Positions 26,441-38,042 of a stretch of DNA of 64,000 bases are shown piece by piece. Origin of the DNA: Gambelia wislizenii (Eukaryota; Chordata; Lepidosauria; Squamata; Crotaphytidae). Numbering within the stretch: position 1 is the first letter of the stretch; every line of letters begins with the position of its first letter. A program made the position numbers and the translations under genes. Below the pieces are notes generated by a model, which saw only the letters and a program-made list of their open reading frames with translations, was not told the DNA's origin and did not search any database. Location: positions 170,280,596 to 170,344,595 of the forward strand of contig JAUMIR010000005.1 in the NCBI GenBank assembly GCA_030847615.1, given 5' to 3'.

Positions 26441-27788
26441 GTTGCTAGGATGATCTAGACTGAGCCACATCCACAATGATGGAGTGGATGTGGCTCAGCA
26501 TATGTTTTTAAAGAAGCTTCTGTTCTTTCCACAATAAAATCAAAACTTGGTAAAAGCAGACACACCTTGTTTCTATCACAGAACTATTAAAAGCGCACAT
26601 AAAAACAGTCTGCTCCTGAACCAGTAATATCCAGACATAACTCTGTAAAAGAAACTATTGTGACCAAGAAGACCAAATCCAAGTCTTCTGCTCCCTCTTC
26701 CTTCTCTCCCTTTCTCTACCTGTCCAGTAGGACTTCAAGTACATGCAAAAGACTGTACATGGGATCCTCAGCTAAACTGGAGCAAATTTAATGTTAAACA
26801 GACAAGTACTCGTTCATTTTTATGTCCCAAAGCTGGCATGAGGAAGTCTGTTCTTTAATTTCAATTTACTCCACATTTAAGTCACAGAATCATAGAGTTG
26901 GAAGAGACCAAAGTCGATGAAAGATGTAATCTAACGGCTATATTTGCATATCATAGCAATCAATTAATCCTGGATTATCAAACTACATTAGGCATAAGCA
27001 GGTCACGGTGCATGTAACCCATTGGCTCTTGCTTCGCTTGCACTTTGCTAAGTGAGTAAAAAAAATCTCACTTTATTCTGAACCTGAGACTGATTTCTTA
27101 TTCAAAACATGTCAAGACCTGTACATCAACCTTGATTTAAAGCTGGCTTTTAAATCCTGGCTTGTTTGTCCCATGTTCAGATATAATGAGAAGTAGGCTT
27201 TACTAAAGCTGTGCTTATCCCATTTGCACAATGACTGCTATGAGCAGGATGTATGCACCAGCACATTGCTCATGAGCATCCTGGTTTAATAAGCCAGGAT
27301 TCATGCCAATGTGACACATGAATGCAGACAATTATTTAAATAAATGAGTGGCACATTTAGAGACCTCACTTTCCCTCATATTATAAATTATTGCTGTGGG
27401 GAATAAAAGAAATTATTCAACATTTTTGAATAAATATATGAATAAAATAAGGGGGCGAAGTATTAAACTACTTGTGATTCTGAAATCAGAATCTGTAATA
27501 CAAACCCTGCTTAAGAGGCAATCTGGTTCAATATGGCACCATGAAAATTAAATATATTCTCTCAGATCCAGGGTTTAGCATAATTGCTTCAAACCTCATT
27601 TCAAACTCAGGTTCCAAGGGCAATCCTGGTTAGTGTCAGTTTGGAGGAAACATTATACTGGGGTAACATAAACCATAAAATTTGTATAGAAGGAAGACTA
27701 CAGCAGAAGAACGGTCTCTCCCCCAGCCACAGCAATGCCTGCATTGGGTGTTAGGAAAATATCAGTGTATAAATAACAACAATCTAAC
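26441..27788. other. MAPK12 intron 4, left of exon 4
   Basis: Contains a perfect 15-bp-arm hairpin at 26460-26498 and a CR1 3'-end scrap at about 26884-26930 (ACAGAATCATAGAGTTGGAA then GAGACCAAAG). The rest is AT-rich and unrecognised. Confidence 0.5.
26460..26498. repeat. Perfect short hairpin
   Basis: CTGAGCCACATCCAC, a 9-base loop AATGATGGA, then the exact inverse GTGGATGTGGCTCAG. It lies just beyond the recognisable 5' part of the DIRS element. Confidence 0.85.
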
Positions 27789-27900
27789 CTTTAGGCCCTT
27801 TAACATTTGATAGACTAGGAACTGGATTCTATCTTCAGTTAGTTTCTCATGCTTCATTATTTTACTCAAGTCTGTTCCCATAAATGGCATGACGAGGTAG
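27789..27900 (-). CDS. MAPK12: MAPK12 exon 4 (hinge, gatekeeper, docking helix)
   Basis: This 112-bp exon has the family length. The acceptor is TTCTTTTAG|CTACC. It encodes [12 protein letters not shown], then [13 protein letters not shown] and [13 protein letters not shown] (residues 107-144). The gatekeeper is Met at about residue 111, which is typical of p38 gamma and delta and is known to reduce binding of pyridinyl-imidazole inhibitors. KHEKLTEDR matches human MAPK12 (KHEKLGEDR) much better than any paralogue. The donor reads AAAG|GTTAGA, a GT site with a weak consensus at +3. Confidence 0.96.
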
Positions 27901-28968
27901 CTAAAAGAAAAAGAAAACAGACTCAAAATAATGTAAACTCATAAAGCTCTAACTGTAACATTAATGTTACAAAACATAATCATTTCTGATAATTGTTTAG
28001 CCAAATAAAATAACCACACAAAAATAAAACTATTGCATTCCCCAAATGCGCTGATCTTTTAGAAGCTTTAATTAACTGGACACCACATTATGGTTTTGAA
28101 AATGATCATAAACACAGAGCCAGAAATAGGAGAGAAATATCAACTGGAAATAATGTCAGTGAAGTTGGACTTCTTTTTATACTAGAGATCAAAGGAAAAA
28201 ACCTGGAATGGTTCAATTGAAGTATGACCTGTTTATTACTGAACATTGATAGTGAGGAAAGGGATTTCATAGAAAAGAAGGGGTGAGCTTTTGTAAGACA
28301 ACTAAGAAAATATAGCAAACAAAGGGAGCTGTGACTGGAACCTTCAGATTCTCACTGGGGGTCTGGTGGCATCATATTTATGCTGAGGAAGAGCAGTAAT
28401 GGCCAGTTGGATTGCAGCGTGAGGTTGTTCTCCAAGTGGCCAGTCAGTAGCTGTTTTGAGCAGGGGAACAGAAATGCAGCTTGGTTGTCAACCAACTGCA
28501 ATTGCCATGGAAAACATTGTGCAAAGAGGGACTGGATGCCTCAGACACTTATGACTGTGGAAACCTTTGGTTAAACAAGCATAAGTCACTAAGAGAATTC
28601 CAGCCAAGGTCTCCCTTTTGTAATATTTCTTTACTTGGACTGAGAGACAGAAGAAAATGTTTTTGATTCAAAGGTGTCCAGTGCAAATGCAATATGAGCA
28701 TTTTCACTTGTACAAGAGGCAGGTTCTGCCCACCCTGCATAATCCACACCATTTTCAACCATCCCTTAACTCCTAGAATCGGCATGTGCAGGGTCAGGAG
28801 GAACTGTGCGCAGGAAAACCTGGCAGGAAACCCCCATCCTGAAAGTGGAATGCTGGCTCCAATTCTTAGGATCCAAGGTGCTATCTTGGCAACTCTATCA
28901 TCACTGAAAAGAGAAATATATATTTTTAAAAACCTTTTAAACAGCGATAAAAGCAAGGGAATTACTAT

Positions 28969-29628
28969 ATATATTCATGTATCTAAGTTGACCTTGTGTA
29001 TAAGCCGAAAGCAGGTTTGGGGCCAAAATTATGGATTTTGATATGACCCATTGATAAGTTGAGGGTCATTCTACAGAAAAAAGAAAGCACCAGTGCCAGC
29101 TCAGGGGGCTGCTGTTGCCACCATTTTCCCACCCAGGCATTCAAAAAGGCCTTTTGCCAGAGAAGGGGATGGTTCCTTTTTTGATAAAAGTTAAGGCACA
29201 ATATCACCTCTTCTCAAAAAAGGAGCCATCCCCTTCTCTGAGCAGAGTCTCAAAAGGCGAGAGCTTTGTCCATCCTGGGAGAACCTAAAACAATCACCAA
29301 CTGCCTCAATTCTCTTGGCACTCTTTTGAGGGGAAGGTCCAAGAGCCACCGTTGCCAACATTTCCCCCCACCCCGCCCAAGCATTCAAAAAGGCTAGAGA
29401 CAGTGCCACAACAGAGAGTGTAGAGGGGGTTGGTGCTTCTTTTAGGTTCTCCCAGGACAGAATAAGCTCTCACCTTTTGCCACTCTACTCTGAGAAGGGG
29501 ATGGTCCCCCCTTTTTTTTTATAAGAGTTGGTACAGTATTTATATAGACCTGTGGATAAGTTTGACACAGGGTTTTGGGGTTGATTTTTTTTTTAACTAA
29601 AATTTATACACTTATACATGAGTATATG
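28969..29628. mobile_element. TIR element with TATATACTCATGTATAAG-type ends
   Basis: The left end (TATATATTCATGTATCTAAG, then GACCTTGTGTATAAGCC) and the inverted right end (CATATACTCATGTATAAGTG, then CAAACTTATCCACAGG) match imperfectly. Inner phrases such as GGTTTGGGGCCAAAATTATG then GATTTTGATATGACCCAT recur in reptile repeats. The interior has a hairpin at 29159-29237 and a third copy of its arm near 29493. It carries no coding sequence. I leave the superfamily open. Confidence 0.65.
29159..29237. repeat. Inverted repeat inside the TIR element
   Basis: AGAGAAGGGGATGGTTCCTT and its inverse (AAGGAGCCATCCCCTTCTCT) face each other across about 30 bp, with TTTTTTG and TCAAAAA joining the arms. 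Confidence 0.85.
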
Positions 29629-31110
29629 AACTAAAAAAAATTAAAAACCAGTTCCCAAACTCAAAGTAAATGTTAGCTATGGTAGATCAATCCCTTTAGA
29701 TTTCTATTACATTTAGATGTCACACTGACTTATAACCCAATTGTCTAGATGGTTATTTACAAGTAAGTCCCACTGAATTTAGTGGAATTTAATGAATCCT
29801 AAACATACATGTGATTGTCTTAGGCTGTTATAGAAACTTCAGCCTGTACTCATCAAAGTAGAAGCACTGCAATCCACATAAAAATGACTGAATAGACAGT
29901 AAGAGAATGAAAAAGGCAGAACACGTTTGGCTATTTAAGGCTATATTTAGAGCAGACAAACAAAGCGCTCTCATCAATAACCTGGGTGAGCTAGGAGCCA
30001 AATTTAATCTTCAGAAGTCCAATCATCCTCAGCAGTGAAAACATAAATGTGCACTCTCCCCCATGATTTTATTACAGTTACTTTGTTCAAACTCATGAAT
30101 ATTTCACAGCCAAATGGAAATAGCTCACTAATTGCTCTGGCAACATACAGGTAGTTAACAAGAGTCATTTGTTGAAGCAGCATCTTATGTCGATGTTTTA
30201 AAATAAAAATATTTATGGTTTATATTACCGTGTATGTATTTAACAATAAAAAGGCAAAAATTCCACATCTAAGATTAAAAGCAGGCATCATCCATATAAA
30301 AATTCAGTGCTAATTTCCAATTGGGATTAAAAACTATAGAGGAGGAAACAACATGTACAAAGCATACATTGCTCAAACAACCAGACAGTGTAGTAAAGGA
30401 AAACAAAATAAAAATATGTATTATACTACAGTGGTCAGCAACCATTTGGAGGAATGCTAACACTAAACAATTTTGAAGCCAGTAACCATTCCTTTATATT
30501 AAGAAATTTCTGTTTGAATTATCTTTATTTCTGTTTGACAGGGCAATTATCTCTAATAAGGTGCTGGCAAGGAACTCCAAAACTGAACAGTAGAGGCCAA
30601 AATCCAATTGTTATTTGCAACTCTAGACCCATTAAACCAATGGCGCTTATGTAAGCATTGACTTAACAAAGTTCCTATGGATTCAGTGGATCTACTCTAC
30701 TTGGAACTGGCAATTGGATTTAGACTAGACCTTGCACACTTCCTCTTTTTCAAAGTAACTTTCAGTCACAAGAATGGCTACTTTGACCCACTTGTTAATG
30801 TACAAATCAGACTAACCAGCTCTATATTTTTCTATCAGTGAGGAGAAAATAATAAGCATTTCTTGTGTGTGAATAATACTATAATCTATAACCCAGCTAT
30901 TTTTAAGCTGCAGATTCAGTACCCTAACAAATATATTTAAGACCCTAGAACAGACGGAAGCTGAAAGTCATTCTGTTTTTTAAAAAATGTATCTGTGTAG
31001 GTAAGCACAGATTTACATTTTACATGGTAGATATATCCTGCAGGTCCACTGGTGATGCTCAGTAAAATAAATATTATATGGGATGAAATCTTTTGCAGAG
31101 GTAATGTATA
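29629..31110. other. MAPK12 intron 3, unclassified
   Basis: AT-rich. Near 29764-29810 a scrap reads GTAAGTCCCACTGAATTTAG, a motif shared with 36676-36720 and 60121-60140 and typical of old MIR/CORE-like reptile repeats. A possible hAT-like end CAGTGGTCAGCAACC occurs at 30431, but no partner end is seen. Confidence 0.35.
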
Positions 31111-31353
31111 GGTCACTCCCCACCCCGTATCTGTGGGGGATACGTTCCCAGACTTATCATGGATACTTGAAAACATGGATAACAGTGAATCCTATTGAAA
31201 TGAATGACTTCTGGCCCAATTTCCAGTGGACACATACCATAGAATCATGCTGGAGGACACAGAACATGCCTAGAGAGGACTTTTTTTTTTTTTTTTTGGA
31301 TGTGGATAATTGAAACTGCAGATACCAGGCCCATAGATACGGGCGTTGATCTG
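31111..31353 (+). mobile_element. pogo-like MITE, CCTAGAGAGAAC subfamily
   Basis: Flanked by TA (31109-31110 and 31354-31355). It contains CCGTATCTGTGGGGGATACG, CCTATTGAAATGAATGACTT and GCCTAGAGAGGAC, and ends ATAGATACGGGCGTTGATCTG. An 18-base T run (31281-31298) interrupts it. The copies at 6079-6304 and 13667-13881 are the same subfamily. Confidence 0.78.
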
Positions 31354-31741
31354 TATTTTTCCCCCAAAATGTGATGAGAATCACATTTTTAAATATATCT
31401 GCTATTGCCTGGGACTTAATTTTACTGAGTTTAAAATGAATCAAACTTAGTTTACCAAGACTTGTGATCTATCCAGCACACATTACATTATGTTAACATA
31501 AAAATGGAGATTCCATGCTGTTCCAGTTAATGCATAGATCAGGCCTAGCTTCAGAAAGACAATATTTTTATAGATATGCATACCAAAGCCAATGTGACTG
31601 GAATCTAACTTTTTGAAAAATTACACTGATTCAAATGCTAAGGACAGAACTTTCAAAAACAAACTATTCCAATGGAACCTGTGGGAGAAATACAAATTTT
31701 AACTCAGAGCCCACACTCTTCCATAAAACTACAAAACTTAC

Positions 31742-31800
31742 AAGTCATTAAATTTCTCCAGTGATGCATCTGGTGTGAAGACATCCAGTAATCCGATTAC
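31742..31800 (-). CDS. MAPK12: MAPK12 exon 3 (VIGLLDVFTP segment)
   Basis: This 59-bp exon has the p38 family length. The acceptor is TTGCATAG|GTAATC and the donor is GACTT|GTAAGTTT. It encodes residues 88-106 plus two bases: VIGLLDVFTP, invariant in vertebrate p38 kinases, then DASLEKFND. The split codon TT+C gives the Phe that opens exon 4. Its first bases are GTA, so a naive donor search would misplace this border. The reading frame and family length fix it. Confidence 0.95.
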
Positions 31801-32262
31801 CTATGCAAGAGGGAGAGAGGACACATTAGTAAAAGAAGACTATCATTTTACAATGCTCTCCAAGGTGTGGGGTAGCACCTGACTGCTATTATTCACAGAA
31901 GAAATATTGATAACTGACTCAAGGGGTGGGGGAAATCCAGAAATTCTCAAAGTCAATTCCCAGCAGACCTCAACTACCATGGCCAATGGTATGAGATATT
32001 CCAAAACACCTGTTCCCGAGGCCTGGGTTAGATAAACAGTGGTACGTCAATAATGGTACATGTATCTCATACTGAGGTCCAGATCCTAGTCACTGAGAAA
32101 AAGTTCTTCTTGCAGAATGCAGGTTTCTTCTTTCTTCTCTTCTATAGCCCTTCTAAATCCAATCCTGAGGGATTCACAGCTTTCAATATTAGTGTGGTAT
32201 CATGTGACATACATAGAAGGTTTCAATGCCTTCTGTTTATGTGAGGGTCCCCTTTGGAACTA

Positions 32263-32502
32263 CAGTTGTCCCTTCATATTCGCTGGGGTTTGGTTCTAGG
32301 ACCACCACCACCACCCCGTGGATACCAAAATCCATGAATACTCAAGTCCCATTATATGCAATGACACAGCAAAATGGTGTCCCTTATATAAGATGGCAAA
32401 ATCAAGGTTTGCTTTTTGGATTATTATTTTTTAAAGAATATTTTCAAGCCGTGAATACTTAAATCTGTGGATGCCAAATCCGTGGATACGGAGGGACAAC
32501 TG
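32263..32502 (+). mobile_element. pogo/Tigger-like MITE, copy 3
   Basis: CAGTTGTCCCTTCATATTCG at the start and CGGAGGGACAACTG at the end, with TA at 32261-32262 and 32503-32504. It carries a small CCA repeat (ACCACCACCACCACC) where other copies have C or CA runs. 240 bp. Confidence 0.87.
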
Positions 32503-32530
32503 TAATCCATAGTATGAAAAATACTCTCAA

Positions 32531-33155
32531 GGCTTGTCTACACGGAGCTATAAAATATGGATTGATGAGCACTAATGCCAATTTGCAGTAGCTTTCACTT
32601 GTGTCAATGATTTTTTGGCAAGATTGCAGGCTTCGAATCAAGATGGCAGGTGTGAGTGAATTACTTGCATTTTTATTGTCACCAGTTGCTGCTGAACAGT
32701 GTTTTTTTTTTTTTAAAAAAAACATATCCGAGGTGCAGAAGTGCAATATTCTGCTTAAATAAATAGCAGGGTGGGGGTGGGGAGAGAAGAATAAAAGCTG
32801 TTCTGTCACTTTAGTGCATGATCACTACAGCGAAAATCCAACATGGCAGTTCGGGGCACTTGCCTTGCCAGCAAGGTCCACCCCCTGCACACGTCCAACC
32901 AATCAGCTTTCCACTTCCACTCTTATTGGGAATGTGCAGCAAAGCTAATTGGTTGTCCCAATGAGCAGGGATGTGCATTCCCTGTGGAGCTTTTTAAAAA
33001 CTTCAGGAAATGCCGCAGAGGCTTTTCCTGCATAGTTTTTTGGCATTTTTGGTCCCCTTCCTTCTGAATATGGCAGATTGATGTCGGATCTCATTAAGAC
33101 AACTCGCATTCTCCTCAAATTCTATGAGGAGTATTTTTGCCATATAGAGAGCCCC
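32531..33155 (+). mobile_element. 600-bp MITE family, copy 1
   Basis: It begins GGCTTGTCTACACGG, and contains AAGATGGCAGGTGTGAGTGA, GCGAAAATCCAACATGGCAG, CCAACCAATCAGCTT and TGAATATGGCAGATTGATG. The same ordered phrases recur at 42130-42752 and 46068-46638, and in reverse at 55815-56637. It has no coding capacity. I infer a non-autonomous DNA transposon from the matching GTCTA-type ends; the class is unknown. Confidence 0.7.
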
Positions 33156-33614
33156 TCCGTGAATTAATTTACAGAGAGAAACAAAAATCTGCTTTAACAA
33201 CTAACTCGTTTCTTTGCCATGAACATTCACAAGGATCAGCTGGCAGAAGGTTAGTAGTGTGAGGGCTAATATTAATGGAAACAGGAAAAACATTCTGCTT
33301 GCTGGTGTGTAAATACAATGGTAAACCTAAACACTTGCTGGAGCAACTGCTAAGACAATAAATATGATTTTCTTCAGTGGCATTGAATATTCAGAGCAGG
33401 ATGGCAGTCTGTTTCCAAAGTACCTTGATTCACAGCCATACCTGTCAATAGCTTGACAGAGTAAATGAAAAGTTAAAGAAACTGGATTGAATTTCATTGC
33501 CACAGATGTGTTAAGAATACCATAAAAGTATCAATTCATATAACAACAACATAATTTCTACATATAACAGATATCTGGAAGTGGAGACCACTGCTTTTTA
33601 ATTCCAAAAATATA

Positions 33615-34029
33615 CAGTAGCACCCTTGTATCTGATGATTTGCCATCTGCTGATTCAGTTTTCTGCGGATGGTGACAGCAGGGATGGTGGTGGATGGAGG
33701 AGGAGAACTCGCCTCCCTTCTCCCTTCCTCACAGGGCTTCCCGTGGCACAGTGGAGCGTGGCGGAGCTGGCATAAGGTTGGACGGGGAAGGGAGGGAGGA
33801 GGGGAGCTTGCCTCCTTTCTCCCTTCTCCACGGGGCTTCTGGTAGCAGCAGCAGAGGTGGCAACGGGTAGACGGGGGAGGGAGGAGGAGAGCTCACCTCC
33901 CTTTTCCCTTCTCTGGAGGGCTTCCAGTGGTACCAGCAGGGGAAGTCCAACATTTGCTTTTATCCACAGATTTCAGTATCTGCATGGGGGGGGGGACACC
34001 AATCCCCTGTGGATACAGGGGTGCTGTTG
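33615..34029. mobile_element. pogo-like MITE with an internal GC-rich minisatellite
   Basis: The ends CAGTAGCACCCTTGTATCTG and ATACAGGGGTGCTGTTG are inverted copies, flanked by TA (33613-33614 and 34030-34031). Between them a unit of about 115 bp (GAGCTTGCCTCCTTTCTCCC, ACGGGGCTTC, GTGGCA/GGCAAC) is repeated about three times at 33690-33930. Confidence 0.75.
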
Positions 34030-34254
34030 TATATACTAAAACAGTACTTCAGCACAGTGATTTCTAGTCACAGATCCCTAGATGTTATTGGACTAGAGCT
34101 CCCAGAATCTCTTCCCATCAGTCAGATTGGCTGGGGTCTTCGGAATTGACATTTACCAATATCTGTGGACCCAAGTTATTCATTATGTCTGAAACAGACT
34201 ATTGTTATCCAAGATCTATGATTAATTGTATCCCATACCTTTGATAGTGAAGGG

Positions 34255-34565
34255 AGACTAGGATGGCGCCCTCCTTGCTCTCTTTCCACCAGCATGTGAA
34301 AACATTCCTATTCCAACACGTGTCCAAGTATTGATTGCAATAGGCTCTTAATGGTATGTTGTTTTGTTGTCTTTTATATCCTGCCTTAACAAATTCTTAA
34401 TGGTTTTAATTCCATAGATTTTTTTTAAAAAAATAACTATATATTGTTACTGATGTTTATGTCTATTTTTATTGTGTTCTGGTTTTAATATTCTGTAAGG
34501 CATCTTGAGACCCAGCATTGGGGAAAAGGCAGGATATAAATGAAATACTACTACTACTACTAGTT
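34255..34565 (+). mobile_element. L2/CR1-clade LINE 3' end
   Basis: CTTTCCACCAGCATGTGAAA then ACATTCCTATTCC resembles the FLK-T-LF coding end of L2-type ORF2. It is followed by a T-rich 3' UTR, AAAAGGCAGGATATAAATGA and a CTA tandem tail. Plus orientation. Confidence 0.6.
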
Positions 34566-35319
34566 GTAGTAGTGAACTAGGGAGAGCTGAGAAGATTGTT
34601 GATGTCTAATGGGAAAAGTATAGCAAAAAAATATTTTGCACCAGAGAATACCTGATTTTCATAACACAAAATTGCTGCATTTTAGAACCACAGAAAAAAT
34701 CCAGTAGTGCTCTTGAGTAGCCATCATTAGTGGAATTGGGACTTTCTTCCTCCCCACCCGACTACAGTAATCTGTGATGCCAAGTATGTATATGTATGCT
34801 TGCGCCTTCAAGTTGCCTGTTGACTTATGATGACCCCATGAATTTAACCCAGGTTTGGGTTTTTGGGGGGTGAACAAGAGCAGTGGGAGAAGGCATGATT
34901 GTGGATTCTGGTGGAAGCAGTCAGATCTACCAGAAATATACTGTTGGATCCTGCCCATTTATCTGCACTATTGTACACCTTGACAAGCTTATCTGAAGAC
35001 TAATACAGTATATTTATATGTAGCAAAGGTTTATTTTGAGGCAAAATATTCCATGCCAACTGAACTCTTAGATTCTGAATAAACAAATATATAATGAGGG
35101 CATTTCTTTCATGTTTTAAGCAATTTATCCTTGGGTGTTATGCATTAAAGATCAGTAGAAAATAGACGTCAAGTAGTTCTGGCAGTCACGGAACATCATC
35201 AATATTTTTGCCTTATAAAAGGCACCCCGGCTGTTGTGTATTAAATTTCATAACATGTTAAGCTTATGCATGTGTCATTTATGTTTTGTATATACATTCG
35301 TTCTGTTCTAAATCATATG

Positions 35320-35378
35320 ACCGTACAGCTGGAAGGAAACTTAAGGGTCATCTAGTCCAGTCTTTTACCATGTTAAAC
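35320..35378 (-). mobile_element. CR1 3'-end scrap
   Basis: CAGCTGGAAGGAAACTTAAG then GGTCATCTAGTCCAGTC follows the inverted CR1 3'-terminal consensus (AGTTGGAAGAGACC, CATCCAGTCCAACC) seen in full at 58450. Confidence 0.5.
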
Positions 35379-35819
35379 GCTTGGTTCTAGACATATTGCT
35401 ATAACCACTTATTTCAACTTTATCTTGACATTTTGTAATCCAGTTACTACTTTCTCTTGTGCAAGCTTGGAAAGCTACTGTTTTGGACTAAAATTACTTG
35501 ACTCCTCCCACCACCAACCCACAGGCAGCATGGCAAACCTATCCCATTTTAACATCAGGAGGAAACAGGACCCCGGAAATGACTGAGCATCCTCAGACAT
35601 ATGCAACTCTATTGAAATACCTTCTAAGTTCTACTGTTTTTATGAATCAATTATCAACTACTAGCTCAATGACTTTTTTCTAGTACTTGCTGTTTTTCCA
35701 CTATTCAGAAAGAGTTATTCTGTAATACTTACACCAGGGGAGGAGAAGCTGTGACCCTCCATTATGATTGAATTCCAGTTCCCATAAGCCCTCACTAGCC
35801 TGGCCAATGGTGAGGCCCA

Positions 35820-36032
35820 GGAGCCCTTTCACACTACAGAATTATGGCAATATGATTCCACTTTAACAGCCATGGCAGCATCCTATGGAAACCTGGAGCT
35901 TCTAGCTTGGTGAGGCACTGAAACTCTGATTGAGAATGCTAAATGCCCCTTCCTATTGTGCAAATCCCAGGATTCCCTAAAGCATTGCATGGCAACATCA
36001 TAGCACCATACCTGTAAAGTGTGAAAGGGCCC
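35820..36032. mobile_element. MITE with CCCTTTCACACTACA ends, copy 1
   Basis: Left end AGCCCTTTCACACTACAGAA and right end TAAAGTGTGAAAGGGC are inverted. Next in are GATTCCACTTTAACAGCCAT, and in the middle CAAATCCCAGGATTCC. Related copies are at 39436-39631, 53280-53510, 55070-55242 and, more distantly, 50971-51193. Confidence 0.7.
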
Positions 36033-36332
36033 AAAAGAAGACTAGTCATTAATTAACAACTGGAGGGTGAACGCTCCCTCACTCCTGACTTAAGTTTATA
36101 GTGTGATAGGATTCAGATTTATCCATGTAGCCAAACACTGAACATGATGCTGAGAAGACAGCATTGATTTATCATCACAGAGACTACTGCAAATTAGAAA
36201 CATGTTCTCTTCAATTAACAGTTCTATTACAGGCTTTTCAAAAACAGCATGCCATTTTGAGGTCATTGCAAAACAATATATCCCATAGTAATTCACAGTG
36301 TTGTCCCCAAAGGACAGGGGATTCATGCCCAG

Positions 36333-36512
36333 CGTATATAACTGCCAATTAACACACAGGGTTGGAGGATCAAAACGAAGCCTTTGTTCTCAGTCTACGC
36401 AGAAAGGGTCACTTGGGAATGATGTACAAAGCAAGCACCCCTTTCTGTGCAGAATGAGAATAAAGGCTTCATTTTGATCCTCCAATCCTGCGTGTTAATT
36501 GGCAGTTGTGTG
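36333..36512. repeat. Long near-perfect palindrome (about 68-bp arms)
   Basis: The arm from ACTGCCAATTAACACACAGG through GGTTGGAGGATCAAAACG and AAGCCTTTGTTCTCAGTC to CAGAAAGGG (36341-36408) is repeated inverted at about 36439-36506, with roughly nine to ten mismatches and a loop of about 30 bases. It could fold into a long hairpin in RNA or DNA. It looks like a fold-back MITE; the family is unknown to me. Confidence 0.88.
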
Positions 36513-37540
36513 CACCGGCCATTTCTGATCAAGCCACTTGTGTAAGCCATTTGTGATTTAGTACTTGCCAAGATCCCAATCCAGAGGACAGAGCATGCAG
36601 CTAAAAGGCCTCACACATAACATCACATTGCAATTCTACTCATATATAACATCACATTGCAATTCTACTCATACTTACTTGAGAGTAAGCCCCACTGAAT
36701 TCAATGGCATTTATTTCAAACTCAATTTTTACAGGACTAAGCTGTGATGCTGCTGAACTTACTGCTTCTAAATCACATTTAACAGTCTTCTGGACTGAAC
36801 TCATTGCTACAAATGACTCTGCATTTCTGAGCCTGACTCTGAAAAGAACCCATTTGTTTTCCTCTGTTCCTCCCTCTCATCTTTTGGTTGCTCTACTCAA
36901 AAGGAAGCACATGCAGCCTCTGTCTTCTTCAAAACACAGTATCTTCACTTATGGTATTTTCCTTACTTAAACATAATGACTAAAAAGGAGAGGGAAACCA
37001 TGTGCACAATATATTCATTTATACCTCTTCAATTGCCATCTGAATCTTCTCAGTTATTCTCTTCTTAATGTGTTCTACATTTCTGCTCACCTCCCCTGAG
37101 ATTTCAAAAAGCCTGCTGAACTATCAACTTAAATTAAACTCATATCCATTCTGCTAAATCTCCAACCTGTTGTGTAGGATACAGCCCTCATAATCTTTTC
37201 ATTCGCTGGACATGCATTCAGATGAAAATACCTGTACACCACAATAATAGGAACTGCTACCAGCCACATCCATGATTGCTCCACTCAATTATGTTGGATC
37301 CTAAAAGGAAGGATGTTGACAGAAGGAAAGCCCCCTTTACCCATGATAGCAAGACTATGGGTAGAAATGTGGAAATATTCACAAACATTAGCCATATGTA
37401 CACATATGAATAAACAGAAGTATGAGAATGTGTTGGCAAGAGGCTCAGCAACTCCTAAATGTTTTATAACTATGTTCTTAGTCACACTGTGCAAAAGATA
37501 ATAAGGAGAGGGAACACGGTTTTCTAGTAATCATACTCAC
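36513..37540. other. MAPK12 intron 2, near exon 2
   Basis: A 26-bp piece, ATAACATCACATTGCAATTC plus TACTCA, occurs twice in tandem at about 36617-36671. Then a MIR/CORE-like scrap (GAGTAAGCCCCACTGAATTC) spans about 36682-36740. The remainder is unrecognised. Confidence 0.5.
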
Positions 37541-37670
37541 ATTTTCATGCTTCATGTGTTTGAGGAGCCGCAATTCCCGGTAGGCTCGTTTGGCAAAAAG
37601 ATCCGATTGAAACGGACGGTACAACTTCTTGATAGCCACTTTAGTTCCACTTTTCCTGTCAGTAGCTGAG
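37541..37670 (-). CDS. MAPK12: MAPK12 exon 2 (VAIK lysine, helix C)
   Basis: This 130-bp exon has the family length. The acceptor is TTTTAAG|CTCAGC and the donor is AAAAT|GTGAGT. It encodes the end of codon 44 and residues 45-87: [10 protein letters not shown], then [12 protein letters not shown] with the ATP-anchoring lysine at about residue 58, then [19 protein letters not shown]. The YREL glutamate is the helix-C residue that pairs with the lysine. It ends in phase 0. [12 protein letters not shown] separates it from MAPK11 and MAPK13 (KKLSRPFQS). Confidence 0.96.
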
Positions 37671-38042
37671 CTTAAAAGAAATGGAAACAGAAATTCTGTA
37701 AATTAGAGCTTGGCAGCAGGGTTACGTATCTTGGAAAAGGAACAGCACGTTCAGTGGCCAGGACCGAAGAGTAGCGACCAGACAAGAGTGGTTAGCAAAA
37801 TTCAGTTCCTGGCTCCACAGGCCAAGGAGAGAAGTGTGTGCGCGTTTCAATGGGATAATTGTATGTAAACAAATAAGGATGGGTAGATGACGTATGTAGA
37901 CATAATTCCAATAAAATATATTTGCTCACAGCAGAGATAGGCAGATTACAATCAGTTACAGAGCCCATTCCTTGAGACATTAGATCTGGCCATGGTATCA
38001 CATGCCTAAGTTACATCCCTGTTGGATTTCTGTAATACACGT

